Assembly (NCBI GenBank): GCA_016714025.1
Contig: JADJOB010000002.1
Coordinates: forward strand, 1,892,001 to 1,956,000
Reading direction: 5' to 3'
Length of the DNA stretch: 64,000 nt
From: Saprospiraceae bacterium
GTDB lineage: Bacteria > Bacteroidota > Bacteroidia > Chitinophagales > Saprospiraceae
Part shown: one piece after another, positions 62,289-64,000 of the stretch
How the letters are laid out: every line of letters begins with the position of its first letter
How positions within the stretch are numbered: the first letter of the stretch is position 1
Program-made: the position numbers and the translations under genes
The notes under the pieces: generated by a model
What the model was told of the DNA's origin: nothing
Seen by the model: only the letters and a program-made list of their open reading frames with translations
The model's database searches: none

Positions 62289-64000
62289 TTATTTAGGTTC
62301 ATATTGGTCAAGTTTGAATTGGCTTATTTCTAAAAGCTGCTTGGATCTATTCCAGATATAACACTTGAATTCATCTTTGTGTGATCGCATTTCCGGAGTA
62401 AGAAACACCATTTTATAATTAACCCAATTCATGGGCAGGCTGTCGGGTTTCAACTCGAGCGCATGGTAAGCATAGATTCCATGTTTATGTTCCATTGACA
62501 TAACCAATAATGGTGATTCTTGTTTCGACTCAAAGGAGTAATCCGGAAACCTAATGGAAATGCTTGCTTCTATCCATGCATGATCTTTAGCTGTGATTTC
62601 ATTAAAACGATAGGAGAATGTTTTTGAAAATTCTTCTTCTTTTACCATGCGATAGATATCAATGCCAGTGCTATCCTTTTGAAAACGAGGTTCTTTTTCA
62701 TTAATAAAATCCCAGGAAGCTAATACTTTATGTAAGTAATTTTCTCTGTTCTTAAATTCAAATTTTCCGGAAAAATCTCGTTCAACCAATTTGTATTGGT
62801 CCCATGCTGGGTCTTTATATGTTTTTCCAAAAATTGCCCAGTAATATTCCTTTGTTGTACGATATGGATCTAAAATAAAATGACGCAATTGCCACCATTG
62901 AAATTGATTTAAAATAATTAAAAAACAAATACATGTGTAAATAGAATATTTAATTGGTTTACTCTTTTCAGAAATAAAATTCAGAAAATAACCTAAACAT
63001 ATTGCCAATAGTGGATAGCTGGTAATCATCGGTCTTAGTGAATACGCAGCGCCATACCACCATTCCGACCAACTGCAAATGATGTAAAATGTTACCAGAA
63101 AGTAAATGAATATTCCTGAAAATAATGGTTTGTCTTGTTTCTTTAAAATGTAGAATCCTATGATTGAAAAAACCATAACCGGCGTATAGATAAACCATCC
63201 TTTCCGATAACTAAATAAAGCTTCTAGAATATGCGGTGAAAACAAATCCAGACCTACTCCTGGATTTTTGTAACTATCATACAACCATTTGCCGGTGCGT
63301 TCATGCCAATAATACATTTGTGGAAAAAATAAAAGCAACCCGCCAAGTAAACAAAGCAGAATCGTGCCTTTGAATTTTACGATCAAACGCATTTTATCTT
63401 TAAATGCAGCAATTGAACTCACATTCCAAAATAATGGAATTAAAAGTGCAACTATTTCACTTGGCTTCACCAGACCCATTAAAAAAATGGGTGTAGCAAT
63501 CCAAACTAAATTTTTGCTATTTGCTTGTTTGTGAAATTGAATCGTATTCCAGACTAATATACTCATCAGCATAAACAATACATTCACGGTAGCAAGATTG
63601 TCAATGGTGAGATGGTGAATGTAATTCGTGCCAAGGACAATGATAAGCATTGTGAAAACTGTAGTGCGCTCAGAAAAATAGTTCAATAAAATTTTTCGTA
63701 AAAAAATTAATCCGATCAGCGTATAGACTAAACCTCCTATAACCAAGGCAATTTGATAAGGGGGACTAAAGCCATCAGGTAAATACTGGGTCAATTGTAC
63801 CAAGTCATGTCCTAAGAAAAAAAACGGAAGATAAAAAAGAGCCATTCCCATCAAGAAAAAATACATGGGCTCTCCCTTTGAATTTGATCCGACCTGGTAA
63901 AACGTTGCCGTCAATTGTTGTTCATCATTGATTTTTTGTAACCATTCAATTGAATGTAAACCGGGATCATGATGAATAAAAGTGGCGGGTAAATAGAGAT
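62289..64000 (-). CDS. Multi-pass membrane protein, GT-C glycosyltransferase-like (5' end outside window)
   Basis: The frame stays open from the stop at 62289 to the last base of the window; the TTG at 63914 is internal, since the 28 codons before it read LYLPATFIHHDPGLHSIEWL and onward. At least nine hydrophobic segments are followed by a soluble C-terminal domain of about 170 residues. The layout resembles GT-C/ArnT-like and related membrane proteins with a periplasmic tail, but the N-terminal loop with catalytic Asp lies outside. Function is inferred only from architecture. The class V aminotransferase gene follows on the same strand after 61 bases. Confidence 0.6.
   Translation of the reverse strand, partial: LYLPATFIHHDPGLHSIEWLQKINDEQQLTATFYQVGSNSKGEPMYFFLMGMALFYLPFFFLGHDLVQLTQYLPDGFSPPYQIALVIGGLVYTLIGLIFLRKILLNYFSERTTVFTMLIIVLGTNYIHHLTIDNLATVNVLFMLMSILVWNTIQFHKQANSKNLVWIATPIFLMGLVKPSEIVALLIPLFWNVSSIAAFKDKMRLIVKFKGTILLCLLGGLLLFFPQMYYWHERTGKWLYDSYKNPGVGLDLFSPHILEALFSYRKGWFIYTPVMVFSIIGFYILKKQDKPLFSGIFIYFLVTFYIICSWSEWWYGAAYSLRPMITSYPLLAICLGYFLNFISEKSKPIKYSIYTCICFLIILNQFQWWQLRHFILDPYRTTKEYYWAIFGKTYKDPAWDQYKLVERDFSGKFEFKNRENYLHKVLASWDFINEKEPRFQKDSTGIDIYRMVKEEEFSKTFSYRFNEITAKDHAWIEASISIRFPDYSFESKQESPLLVMSMEHKHGIYAYHALELKPDSLPMNWVNYKMVFLTPEMRSHKDEFKCYIWNRSKQLLEISQFKLDQYEPK

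Noticed and set aside
1..64000. tRNA, rRNA, riboswitch or insertion-sequence genes
   Set aside because: Reading the intergenic stretches gave no cloverleaf, conserved RNA motif, transposase or terminal inverted repeats.

Overview
The window looks like a chromosomal segment of a member of the Bacteroidota, most likely from the Saprospiria/Sphingobacteria side of the phylum. The evidence is a contiguous gldA-gldF-gldG set (gliding motility ABC transporter), three proteins ending in type IX secretion (T9SS) sorting domains, a SusC/SusD outer-membrane pair, a DUF1800/DUF1501 pair, AT-rich codon use, and several promoters with the Bacteroidota -7 box TAnnTTTG. No rRNA, tRNA, CRISPR array, transposase, integrase or phage gene was seen.

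Layout. 1-7145: part of a surface polysaccharide locus (O-antigen ligase-like protein, hexapeptide acyltransferase, GT4 glycosyltransferase, AsnB-type amidotransferase, two methyltransferases, a large glycosyltransferase-like protein). 7363-12222: gldAFG followed by a PHP/PolX protein with an eroded polymerase site. 12323-16248: housekeeping genes (DUF1573 lipoprotein, UbiA-type prenyltransferase, RdgB, a possible DNA polymerase III psi-like protein, IlvE) with a short tandem repeat at 14421-14530. 16417-21758: SusC/SusD pair, DUF1761 membrane protein, small lipoprotein. 21882-30912: Fe-S protein, then a three-gene operon DUF1800-DUF1501-T9SS protein, diverging from a 1175-residue T9SS propeller protein; the intergenic region carries two near-identical perfect palindromes. 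31246-38729: FtsK, saccharopine dehydrogenase-like protein, acyl-CoA dehydrogenase, ArnT-like membrane glycosyltransferase. 39241-46084: SRPBCC protein and a tightly packed TolC/HlyD/two-ATPase/two-permease efflux operon. 46090-52424 (minus strand): coiled-coil protein, CBS protein, urocanate hydratase, GH2 beta-mannosidase-like enzyme, Cys-rich secreted protein. 52529-56073: small lipoprotein translationally coupled to a T9SS-exported M4 metallopeptidase. 56120-64000: a second envelope-polysaccharide group (GT9, M48 peptidase, Wzz-like, O-antigen ligase-like), a class V aminotransferase and a truncated membrane protein.

Taken together, most of the window serves the cell envelope: polysaccharide synthesis, gliding, nutrient uptake, efflux and T9SS export. 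The most intriguing unexplained items are the M4 peptidase with a coupled lipoprotein carrying a GGFAGI motif reminiscent of M4 inhibitors (emfourin), the palindrome pair before the DUF1800 operon, the PolX homologue that has apparently lost its polymerase aspartates, and two cases where a strong terminator ends only 12 bases before the next start codon.
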